DNA from: Streptomyces sp. CG 926
Lineage (GTDB): Bacteria > Actinomycetota > Actinomycetes > Streptomycetales > Streptomycetaceae
NCBI RefSeq assembly: GCF_003148825.1
Contig: NZ_QGGZ01000002.1
Location: forward strand, 620,001-684,000
Direction of reading: 5' to 3'
DNA: 64,000 bases
Under the pieces are notes generated by a model. It saw nothing but the letters and a program-made list of their open reading frames with translations. It was not told where the DNA came from and searched no databases. The position numbers were made by a program, and so were the translations under genes. Positions 57,266 to 64,000 of this stretch are shown here, one piece after another. How positions within the stretch are numbered: position 1 is the stretch's first letter; each line of letters opens with the position of its first letter.

Positions 57266-57628
57266 CTACGGCCGGTCCAGCCGCAGCCGCTCCGCCCTCG
57301 GCAGACCCGCGACCACCAGGTCGTACGAGTCCTCCACCAACTCCCGCACCAGCCGCTCAGGCAGGCCTCCCGGCCCGCCCACCGTCACCGTGTTCCAGTG
57401 CCGCTTGTTCATGTGATAGCCCGGGACGATCGCCTCGTGCTCCTCGCGCAGCCGCACCGCCAGCTCCGGGTCGCACTTCAGGTTGACCTTGAGCGGATCC
57501 GCGTCCAGCGCCGACAGCGCGAACACCTTGCCCAGCACCTTGAACACCGAGGTCTCCGGCGTGAAGGGGAACTCCTCCACCGCCGCGTTGAAGCCCAGGC
57601 AGAACGCGCGCAGTTGCTCCGGGGTCAT
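57266..57628 (-). CDS. MmcQ/YjbR family DNA-binding protein
   Basis: 120 residues, starting [22 protein letters not shown], with the family segments VFKVLGKVFALSALDADPLKVNLKCDPELAVRLREEHEAIVPGYHMNKRHWNTV and SYDLVVAGLPRAERLRL. YjbR-fold proteins have a double-wing DNA-binding-like structure; the cellular role is unknown. Its ATG overlaps the corC-like stop (ATGA type), so translation is coupled. Confidence 0.9.
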   Translation of the reverse strand: MTPEQLRAFCLGFNAAVEEFPFTPETSVFKVLGKVFALSALDADPLKVNLKCDPELAVRLREEHEAIVPGYHMNKRHWNTVTVGGPGGLPERLVRELVEDSYDLVVAGLPRAERLRLDRP

Positions 57629-58929
57629 TCCCCCTCCTCCCCCGCGGCCTCCGCCGCGGCGACCGGCTCCACCAGTACCGTCACGATCTTGTTCCGGCGG
57701 CCCGCCGGGGACTCGGCGGTCAGCCGCAGCGGACGCCCGTCCGGCAGCTCCACCAACGACGAGGCCCCCGCGATCGGCACCCTCCCCAGCGCCTTGGCCA
57801 GCAGTCCGCCGACCGTCTCCACGTCCTCGTCGTCGAAGGCCTCGACCTTGAACAGCTCGCCGAGGTCGGTGATGTCGAGCCGCGCGGTGACCCGGTAGCG
57901 GTCCTCGCCCAGGTCCTCGACCGGCGGCAGCTCCCGGTCGTACTCGTCGGTGATCTCACCGACGATCTCTTCGAGGATGTCCTCGATGGTGACGATGCCG
58001 GCCGTGCCGCCGTACTCGTCGATGACGACCGCCACATGGTTGCGAACCTGCTGCATCTCGCGCAGCAGATCGCCCGCGTTCTTGGTGTCCGGTACGAAGA
58101 CGGCCGGCCGCATCGCGGTCGAGACCAGGTCGGCCTCGGCCTCCCGGCTGATGTGCGTCTTGCGGACCAGGTCCTTCAGGTAGACGATCCCGACTATGTC
58201 GTCCTCGTTCTCCCCGGTCACCGGGATGCGGGAGAAGCCCGACCGCAGCGCGAGCGTGGTCGCCTGACGGACCGTCTTGTACCGCTCGATGCAGACGAGG
58301 TCGGTACGCGGCACCATCACCTCGCGCACCAGCGTGTCGCCGAGCTCGAAGATCTGGTGCACCATGCGGCGCTCGTCGTCCTCGATCAGCGATTCCTTCT
58401 CCGCGAGGTCCACCATCGCGCGCAGCTCGGCCTCGGAGGCGAAGGGCCCCTTGCGGAAGCCCTTGCCGGGCGTGAGCGCGTTGCCGATGAGGATCAGCAG
58501 CTGCGGGATCGGCCCCATGATCCGGGCCAACGGTACGAGGACGTACGCGGCCGCCGTCGCCGTGTTCAGCGGGTGCTGGCGGCCGATCGTGCGCGGGGAG
58601 ACGCCCACGGCGACGAAGGAGACGAGCACCATGACCGCGATGGCCACGAGCAGCGCGGTCCAGTTCTCGCCGAACTCGTCGAGGCAGACGTAGGTGACGA
58701 GCACCCCGGCCGCCATCTCGCAGGTGACCCGGACGAGCAGGGCCACGTTCAGGTAGCGGGTGGGGTCGCCGGCGACCTGGGCGAGCTTCTCGCTCCCGCG
58801 CCGGCCCTCCCGTACGGCCTGCTCGGCCCGGAAGCTGGAGATACGGGCGATGCCGGACTCGGCGCAGGCCGCGAACCAGGCCACCACCACCAGCAGGACC
58901 GCCCCGGTGATCAGCTGAGGAGCGTTCAC
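57625..58929 (-). CDS. Hemolysin family protein (CNNM/CorC, DUF21-CBS)
   Basis: 434 residues. The N-terminal DUF21 domain has about four membrane segments ([52 protein letters not shown]). Two cytosolic CBS motifs follow ([23 protein letters not shown] near 200, [22 protein letters not shown] near 270), then [29 protein letters not shown] and the C-terminal CorC/HlyC domain. The CNNM/CorC family is linked to magnesium and cobalt transport. Its start overlaps the ybeY stop by four bases. Confidence 0.93.
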   Translation of the reverse strand: MNAPQLITGAVLLVVVAWFAACAESGIARISSFRAEQAVREGRRGSEKLAQVAGDPTRYLNVALLVRVTCEMAAGVLVTYVCLDEFGENWTALLVAIAVMVLVSFVAVGVSPRTIGRQHPLNTATAAAYVLVPLARIMGPIPQLLILIGNALTPGKGFRKGPFASEAELRAMVDLAEKESLIEDDERRMVHQIFELGDTLVREVMVPRTDLVCIERYKTVRQATTLALRSGFSRIPVTGENEDDIVGIVYLKDLVRKTHISREAEADLVSTAMRPAVFVPDTKNAGDLLREMQQVRNHVAVVIDEYGGTAGIVTIEDILEEIVGEITDEYDRELPPVEDLGEDRYRVTARLDITDLGELFKVEAFDDEDVETVGGLLAKALGRVPIAGASSLVELPDGRPLRLTAESPAGRRNKIVTVLVEPVAAAEAAGEEGE

Positions 58930-59423
58930 GAGACGGTCGGTGCCGGGGACGCGCCGGTCATGCCGCGCTCGCCGCGCCAGCCGTCGACGATGGCCGCCTG
59001 GAGGCCGAACATCTCGGCCTTCTCGTCCGGCTCCTCGTGGTCGTAGCCGAGCAGGTGCAGCACTCCGTGGACGGTCAGGAGCTGGAGCTCCTCGTCCATG
59101 GAGTGCTGCGTCGGGGCTTCCTCACCCTGCCTCTTGGCCACCTCGGGGCAGAGCACGATGTCGCCGAGGAGCCCCTGCGGGGGCTCCTCCTCGTCCTTGG
59201 ACGGCGGACGGAGCTCGTCCATCGGGAAGGACATGACGTCGGTCGGACCGGGCAGATCCATCCACTGGATGTGGAGCTGCTCCATGGCGTCCTCGTCGAT
59301 GACGATGACGGAGAGCTCGGAGAGCGGGTGGATCCGCATCCGGGTGAGCGCGTAGCGGGCGATGTCGAGGATCGCCTGCTCGTCGACCTCGGTTCCGGAC
59401 TCGTTGTTGACGTCGATCGACAT
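58926..59423 (-). CDS. ybeY: Endoribonuclease YbeY
   Basis: 165 residues. The zinc motif [12 protein letters not shown] (H-x3-H-x5-H) lies near residue 115, preceded by [15 protein letters not shown] and [10 protein letters not shown], the diagnostic YbeY stretches. It processes 16S rRNA 3' ends and takes part in ribosome quality control. A C-terminal tail ([15 protein letters not shown]) is specific. Gene order phoH-ybeY-corC is conserved in many bacteria. It begins 13 bases after the phoH stop. Confidence 0.97.
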   Translation of the reverse strand: MSIDVNNESGTEVDEQAILDIARYALTRMRIHPLSELSVIVIDEDAMEQLHIQWMDLPGPTDVMSFPMDELRPPSKDEEEPPQGLLGDIVLCPEVAKRQGEEAPTQHSMDEELQLLTVHGVLHLLGYDHEEPDEKAEMFGLQAAIVDGWRGERGMTGASPAPTVS

Positions 59424-59436
59424 GGTGCGCTGAGTT

Positions 59437-61548
59437 CTACTTCCGCTGGTGGCCGTCGGCGGCCTGCCGGCCGCCGTCGTACTTCTCGTACGCGTCGACG
59501 ATACGGCCGACCAGCTTGTGCCGGACCACATCCTCGGACGTGAGCCGCGAGAAGTGGATGTCCGGGACCCCTTCGAGGATCTTCTGGACCTCCCGCAGAC
59601 CGCTCTTGGCGCCACCGGGCAGGTCGATCTGCGTGACGTCACCGGTGACGACGATCTTCGAATCGAAGCCGAGCCGGGTCAGGAACATCTTCATCTGCTC
59701 GGCGGTGGTGTTCTGCGCCTCGTCGAGGACGACGAACGCCTCGTTCAGCGTGTTGTGCGTCAGCAGGTAGTCCTGGGTCACGTACAGCGAGTCCTCGGCG
59801 GCCACCTGGATGCATACGGCCTCCTCGCGGCCGGCGGGCTCGATGGAGTCGATGAAGCGCATCGGACGCCCCCCGCCGAGTGCCTCGTACGCATCCTGCT
59901 TGCGGGCGAGGCGGAAGGGCTGGATGTCTTCGGGGAGTCTGATTTCGACGACGTGCGCGTCATACCGGTGTGCGGCGATGGCAGTACCTTGCACCCGGTC
60001 CTCTGCCGCGCGCCGTCGGGTGTAGGCCACGCCGCCGAGCGACTGGACGAGAGCGATCACGTCGTCCCGCAAGACGATCGAGGCGGTGGAGTACTGGATC
60101 CGACAGGTACGGTCCCGCTGGGTGACCGGGCCTCCGTCGGAGTCGAGCAGGCCTTGGAGCACCGCGAGGCGGACCTCTGCCGTGTTGAACAGGTAATCGT
60201 CCGGCACGAACTTGGAGTGTGAACGGCTTCCGAGCAGATCCAGTTCCCGCATCACCCGGGTGACCGGGTTCTCCAGAGTGACCACGTCACCGGGCGACTT
60301 CACCCTGTTCAGAACGTAGTCGGGACCGCCCGTGTGTCGCACGGCGACTCCAGGAAGCGCCGCCTCCAAGGCATCGACGAGCTCCGCGTCCTCTGTGGAG
60401 AAGGACGGCGTGGTGGAACCGGTGAGGCACCCGTCGCCGAGCAGCAGACCGAGCGCGTACGGGTCCATGGGGACCTCCCGCTCAGGGAAGGCGACGGGAG
60501 CGGTGAGCATCGGCAGTTCGTAGCGGCGGGCGTGCGCCGCACGGAGGTTGCCGATCATCTCCTTCGTCTCCAGGACCCGCCACGGCTTGTCGCGGCGCCT
60601 GTCCGAGGCGGTACGAACCGTCCACAGGTGCTCACCGCAGCACAGGGTCCACGAGCCGTCCTGTGCCGTGACGCGGTAGATGTCCTTCTCTCCCTGCGGA
60701 TACACGCCCAGGACGGGGGTCGGCTCGCCGTTCGACCCCACGACGAGGTCACCGACCTCAAGATCGCCGATCGGGCGCCAGCCTTCCGGCGTCAGTACGT
60801 TGGTGAAGACCGGCTGAGCGCGACCCCTCATGTAGGCCAGCGGCGCCACCTCGATCGTGCCCGCCGCCATCAGTCGCGGGATCGAATCGGGGTCGATCAT
60901 GTCGTGCAGCGCGTCGTAGAGCGGGCGCAGGTACGGGTCGATCTTGTCGAAGAGGGTGCCCGGCAGGAATCCGAGCCGCTCCCCCGCCTCGACGGCGGGC
61001 CGGGTCAGGATGATCCGGCTGACCTGCTTGGACTGGAGGGCCTGCACGGCCTTGGCCATGGCGAGGTAGGTCTTGCCGGTACCGGCGGGGCCGATGCCGA
61101 AGACGATCGTGTTCCTGTCGATCGCGTCGACGTACCGCTTCTGGTTGAGGGTCTTGGGTCTGATGGTGCGGCCGCGGCTGGAGAGGATGTTCTGGGTGAG
61201 TACCTCCGCGGGCGTCTCGGCAGGTCCGTCGCCGTTGCCGTTCCCGCTCGCCTTGAGCATGGCGATCGAGCGTTCCACTGCGTCCTCCGTCATCGGCTGC
61301 CCGGTGCGGAGCACCAGCATCATCTCGTCGAAAAGCCGCTGGATCAGGGCGACTTCCGCCGCTTCACCGATCGCGCTGACCTGATTGCCCCGAACATGGA
61401 TGTCGGCCTTCGGGAAGGCCTTCTCGATCACGCGCAACAGCGCGTCGCCCGAGCCGAGCACGGTCACCATCGGGTGCGTGGCCGGAACGGTGAAGTGGGC
61501 TCGCGCCTGCCCCGGCGCAGGGATGTGGGCTGTCGGTGTCTGAGTCAT
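59437..61548 (-). CDS. phoH: PhoH family ATPase interrupted by an intein
   Basis: 703 residues before splicing, from ATG 61548. N-extein residues 1-243: an N-terminal KH-like domain and the P-loop [21 protein letters not shown] (Walker A near 153-160), ending APLAYMRGR. Residues 244-599 are an intein. C-extein 600-703 resumes [23 protein letters not shown] (Walker B) and the sensor [12 protein letters not shown]. Joined, the exteins give a normal 347-residue PhoH, so splicing is needed to bring the two nucleotide-binding motifs together. PhoH proteins are cytosolic ATPases with probable RNA roles, consistent with the neighbouring ybeY. The intein region has somewhat lower GC than the exteins. 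Confidence 0.95.
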   Translation of the reverse strand: MTQTPTAHIPAPGQARAHFTVPATHPMVTVLGSGDALLRVIEKAFPKADIHVRGNQVSAIGEAAEVALIQRLFDEMMLVLRTGQPMTEDAVERSIAMLKASGNGNGDGPAETPAEVLTQNILSSRGRTIRPKTLNQKRYVDAIDRNTIVFGIGPAGTGKTYLAMAKAVQALQSKQVSRIILTRPAVEAGERLGFLPGTLFDKIDPYLRPLYDALHDMIDPDSIPRLMAAGTIEVAPLAYMRGRAQPVFTNVLTPEGWRPIGDLEVGDLVVGSNGEPTPVLGVYPQGEKDIYRVTAQDGSWTLCCGEHLWTVRTASDRRRDKPWRVLETKEMIGNLRAAHARRYELPMLTAPVAFPEREVPMDPYALGLLLGDGCLTGSTTPSFSTEDAELVDALEAALPGVAVRHTGGPDYVLNRVKSPGDVVTLENPVTRVMRELDLLGSRSHSKFVPDDYLFNTAEVRLAVLQGLLDSDGGPVTQRDRTCRIQYSTASIVLRDDVIALVQSLGGVAYTRRRAAEDRVQGTAIAAHRYDAHVVEIRLPEDIQPFRLARKQDAYEALGGGRPMRFIDSIEPAGREEAVCIQVAAEDSLYVTQDYLLTHNTLNEAFVVLDEAQNTTAEQMKMFLTRLGFDSKIVVTGDVTQIDLPGGAKSGLREVQKILEGVPDIHFSRLTSEDVVRHKLVGRIVDAYEKYDGGRQAADGHQRK
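59752..60819 (-). mobile_element. Class 3-like intein with LAGLIDADG endonuclease in PhoH
   Basis: 356 residues inserted between Arg243 and Thr600 of the precursor. First residue Ala ([14 protein letters not shown]), not Cys/Ser; block B reads CGEHLW (His B:10, Trp B:12); block F reads EAVCIQV (Cys at F:4); the end reads LLTHN followed by Thr+1 (Thr at G:5). This Trp-Cys-Thr set is the signature of class 3 inteins, where the block F Cys replaces the N-terminal nucleophile. Homing endonuclease motifs: ALGLLLGDG at 365-373 and LQGLLDSDG at 464-472. The DNA encoding it could home into intein-free phoH genes. Confidence 0.9.
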
Positions 61549-61697
61549 GGGCCGGCACTGTGGCCTGCGCATACCTCCCGCTGAGGGGCCGCGCCGATCG
61601 ACGACCTCCGGAGTACCAAGCGTACGTCTCCGCCGCCGCTTCCCCGAGGGGATTTACCGCCCGATCGCGAAGCGCGGCGCCCCGCCCAAGGCACGCC

Positions 61698-62792
61698 CTA
61701 GGCGGGATGCCGGAAGCCGATCGTGGGTACGGCCCTGCGCCGGGCCGCCGGGGCCCCCGCCTGCGGGATCAGGTCGTCCAGGAAGCCGTAGCGGCCGCGC
61801 AGCTCCTGCGGGGCCGTCTGCCACCAGTGGGCCACCTCCGGCCAGCCCGGGGCGGACAGGGAGCCACCGAACTCCTGCACCGACAGGGCCGCCGTCAGCC
61901 CGGCGAAGGCGAGGCGGTCCGCGAGCGGCCAGCCCGCCAGGGTGCCGGTCACGAAGCCCGCCACGTAGACGTCGCCCGCGCCCGTCGGATCCAGCTCGTC
62001 CACCGTGATCCCCGGGACGTGCGCGGTCTCCCCGGTGCGCCCGTCCACCGCGTACGAGCCCTCCGCGCCCATCGTCACCACCGCGATCGGCACCTTCTCG
62101 GCCAGCGCCCTGGCCGCGGCTCTCGGGCAGTCGGTCCGGGTGTAGCGCATCGCCTCGCCCGCGTTCGGCAGGAAGGCCTCGCAGTGCTCCAGGTCGACCA
62201 GGGCCCCCAGGTCCCAGCGGCCGCTCTCGTCCCATCCCACGTCCGCGAAGATCCGCGAGCCGCGCCGGGCGGCCTCGGCGATCCACTCCTCGCCGCGCCC
62301 GGGTCCCAGCGCGGCCACGGCCGCGCGGGCCCGCGGCGGGCACTGCGGGAAGGGCCCGGGTCCCGCCGGCGGCGGGGCCTCGTGGCCGTGCGAGACCATC
62401 GTGCGCTCGCCCTCGTAGGCCATCGAGACCGTGACCGGGCTGTGCCAGCCGGGGATGGTGTGCGACATGGACAGATCGATGCCCTCGCCCTGTTCGAGGG
62501 CGTCCCAGCAGTACTCGCCGTAGTGGTCGTCCCCGAAGGCGGCGGCCAGCGAGGTGCGCAGGCCGAGCCGGGACAGGGCCGTGGCCATGTTGGCGACGCC
62601 GCCGGGGCTGGAGCCCATGCCGCGCGCCCAGGACTCCGTACCGCGCACCGGGGCCGAGTCGAGGCCGGTGAAGATGATGTCGAGGAAGACCGTTCCGGTC
62701 AGGAAGACGTCGCAGCCGGGCTCCTGGGGGTCACGCACCGGACCGAGCGGGTCCACTGCTGCTGCGCGGATTTCGTAGTCCCGACCGGTCAC
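61698..62792 (-). CDS. PfkB family carbohydrate kinase
   Basis: 364 residues. Substrate-side motif FARGMGSSPGGVANMATALSRLGL near residue 60 and the ATP-binding/catalytic DELDPTGAGDVYVAGFVTGTL near residue 265, where Asp of GAGD is the base. Ribokinase-like fold phosphorylating a sugar or nucleoside; specificity cannot be read. An extra N-terminal 28 residues before CDVFLTGTVFLDIIF are unusual but supported by the reading frame. It is on the same strand as phoH with a 149-base gap. Confidence 0.88.
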   Translation of the reverse strand: MTGRDYEIRAAAVDPLGPVRDPQEPGCDVFLTGTVFLDIIFTGLDSAPVRGTESWARGMGSSPGGVANMATALSRLGLRTSLAAAFGDDHYGEYCWDALEQGEGIDLSMSHTIPGWHSPVTVSMAYEGERTMVSHGHEAPPPAGPGPFPQCPPRARAAVAALGPGRGEEWIAEAARRGSRIFADVGWDESGRWDLGALVDLEHCEAFLPNAGEAMRYTRTDCPRAAARALAEKVPIAVVTMGAEGSYAVDGRTGETAHVPGITVDELDPTGAGDVYVAGFVTGTLAGWPLADRLAFAGLTAALSVQEFGGSLSAPGWPEVAHWWQTAPQELRGRYGFLDDLIPQAGAPAARRRAVPTIGFRHPA

Positions 62793-62945
62793 GGCGATCT
62801 CCCCGTTGTTTCTCGAAGGCCCGTTTCTGCATGACGTTTTCCCGTGGAAAGCTGCCAGCCCTGCCCGCGCCGGCCAGGACCAAAACCCAGTGTGGCGCAG
62901 ATCACTCTCGGGCGACCCTTCGTCACCCGGTCCGCTCGACGAACA

Positions 62946-63002
62946 CGGCCCCTGCCCGGGCCCTGACCAGCCAGGGGCCGGACAGGAGCCGGGCAGGGGC
63001 CG
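62946..63002 (-). terminator. Hairpin downstream of rnz
   Basis: Perfect 14-bp arms CGGCCCCTGCCCGG/CCGGGCAGGGGCCG, 26 bases after the rnz stop on the minus strand; the loop holds a second GGCCC/GGGCC stem. Confidence 0.6.
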
Positions 63003-63027
63003 GGCGGGGATCGGGCAGGGCCCGTCG

Positions 63028-63933
63028 TCAGCCCCGCTTGGGCAGGGGCACCCGCATCAGGTCCGCGGCCACCGTGAGCTCGCCCTCGAAGCCGGCCGCG
63101 CGGGCCTGGCGCTCGAACTCGGACGGGTCGGTGTAGCGCTGCGAGAAGTGCGTCAGCACGAGGTGCCGTACGCCCGCGTCCCGCGCCACCCGCGCCGCCT
63201 GGCCGGCGGTCAGGTGCCCGTGGTCGGTGGCCAGCCGTTCGTCCTCGTCGAGGAAGGTCGACTCGATCACCAGCATGTCGCAGCCCTCGGCGAGCGCGTC
63301 CACGCCGGGGCAGAGCCGGGTGTCCATCACGAACGCGAACCGCTGTCCGGGCCGGGGCTCGCTGACCTCGTCCAGGGTGACCGCGCCCAGCCGCCCCTCC
63401 CGCTGGATCCGGCCCACGTCCGGCCCCTTGATCCCGTGCCGCGCGAGCAGCTCGGGCACCATGCGGCGCCCGTCGGGTTCGGTGATCCGGTAGCCGAAGG
63501 ACTCCACGGGGTGCGAGAGCAGCCGGGCCTCCAGCGTGTACGAGGGGCCCTGCGCGAGCGTGCCGTCCACGGAGACCGGTTCCTCACGGAGCGCGACGGT
63601 CTCCCGGTAGGCCGTGGCGTAGCGCAGCCGGTCGAAGAACTTCTGCCCCGAGGCCGGGTAGTGCGCGGTGACGGGGTGCGGGACCTGGTCGAGGTTGATC
63701 CGCTGGATCACCCCGGCGAGGCCGAGGCTGTGGTCACCGTGGAAGTGGGTGACGCAGATCCGGTCGATGTCGTGCGCGGCCACCCCGGCGCGCAGCATCT
63801 GGCGCTGGGTTCCCTCGCCCGGGTCGAAGAGGATGCCCTCGCCGTCCCAGCGCAGCAGGTAGCCGTTGTGGTTGCGGTGGCGGGTGGGCACCTGGCTGGC
63901 CGTGCCCAGCACCACGAACTCTCGTACGGACAC
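63028..63933 (-). CDS. rnz: Ribonuclease Z
   Basis: 301 residues, GTG start at 63933. Metallo-beta-lactamase fold: [22 protein letters not shown] at the N-terminus, the zinc motif [16 protein letters not shown] near residue 63, [11 protein letters not shown], and [11 protein letters not shown] near residue 270. It removes 3' trailers from tRNA precursors. The start lies three bases before the stop of the upstream HIT-family gene, so the two are probably cotranscribed. Confidence 0.95.
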   Translation of the reverse strand: MSVREFVVLGTASQVPTRHRNHNGYLLRWDGEGILFDPGEGTQRQMLRAGVAAHDIDRICVTHFHGDHSLGLAGVIQRINLDQVPHPVTAHYPASGQKFFDRLRYATAYRETVALREEPVSVDGTLAQGPSYTLEARLLSHPVESFGYRITEPDGRRMVPELLARHGIKGPDVGRIQREGRLGAVTLDEVSEPRPGQRFAFVMDTRLCPGVDALAEGCDMLVIESTFLDEDERLATDHGHLTAGQAARVARDAGVRHLVLTHFSQRYTDPSEFERQARAAGFEGELTVAADLMRVPLPKRG

Positions 63934-63936
63934 GTG

Positions 63937-64000
63937 CTATCCGGGGGGCCACTGGAGGCCGCGGCCGCCGAGGACGTGCGCGTGGGCGTGGAAGACGGTC
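63937..64000 (-). CDS. HIT family protein, 3' end only
   Basis: Only the last 20 codons are in the window, reading TVFHAHAHVLGGRGLQWPPG and a TAG stop at 63937-63939. HAHAHVLGG is the histidine-triad motif (H-x-H-x-H-x2) of nucleotide hydrolases and transferases. The gene continues beyond the right edge. It is followed by rnz. Confidence 0.85.
   Translation of the reverse strand, partial: TVFHAHAHVLGGRGLQWPPG

Overview
The base composition (very high GC, with G or C at almost every third codon position), the GTG/TTG starts with GGAGG-type ribosome sites, and the gene content (HrdA-type sigma factor, dnaG, ppdK, leuA with a leucine leader peptide, znuACB-zur, era, phoH, ybeY) point to a Streptomyces chromosome. 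The order hrdA ... dnaG ... nirBD ... ppdK ... glyS ... zur ... uppS-recO ... leuA ... era ... corC-ybeY-phoH resembles the core-chromosome order I remember from Streptomyces coelicolor. This is from memory and was not searched. I see no rRNA, tRNA, CRISPR array, phage or insertion sequence.

Layout. 1-8.2 kb: end of an ABC exporter, a GNAT acetyltransferase, a group 2 sigma-70 factor, a frameshifted conserved protein, assimilatory nitrate reductase (nasA), a small protein, an SDR and a SanA/YdcF-like protein. 8.4-14.4 kb: sirohydrochlorin chelatase, dGTPase, a ferredoxin-reductase-type flavoprotein, DNA primase and a gamma-glutamylcyclotransferase. 14.6-18.5 kb: secreted protein plus class F sortase, a TauE/SafE exporter, a small membrane protein and a ferric-reductase-like flavocytochrome. 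18.7-22.9 kb: FAD oxidoreductase, nirB and nirD, forming with nasA and the chelatase (siroheme synthesis) a nitrate/nitrite assimilation set. 23-36.3 kb: VOC protein, Tat-exported PhoX-like protein, ArsR-like regulator, ppdK, dusB, MFS exporter, aldo/keto reductase plus TetR regulator, VC0807-type membrane protein and glyS. 36.4-39.6 kb: zinc uptake operon znuACB-zur with a Zur-like box. 39.6-47.7 kb: YcxB-like protein, uppS, recO, NCS2 permease, TerB-like protein, SDR and leuA with its leader. 47.7-50.8 kb: M4 metallopeptidase plus emfourin inhibitor, GNAT and a methyltransferase. 50.9-64 kb: era, DUF916 and WxL-type surface proteins, GlxA regulator and MFS, a cytidine-deaminase-like protein, MmcQ/YjbR, CorC, ybeY, phoH, a PfkB kinase, rnz and the end of a HIT-family gene.

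The most notable observations are: an apparent class 3 intein with a LAGLIDADG endonuclease inside PhoH; a DUF916 membrane protein whose reading frame runs without a stop into the GTPase Era; a Streptomyces palindromic repeat present between genes and also, in frame, inside two coding sequences; a perfect 15-bp-arm operator over the promoter of a probably leaderless aldo/keto reductase gene; a protealysin-type protease and emfourin pair; a cytidine-deaminase homologue without its zinc ligands; and two places where the reading frame appears to have shifted.
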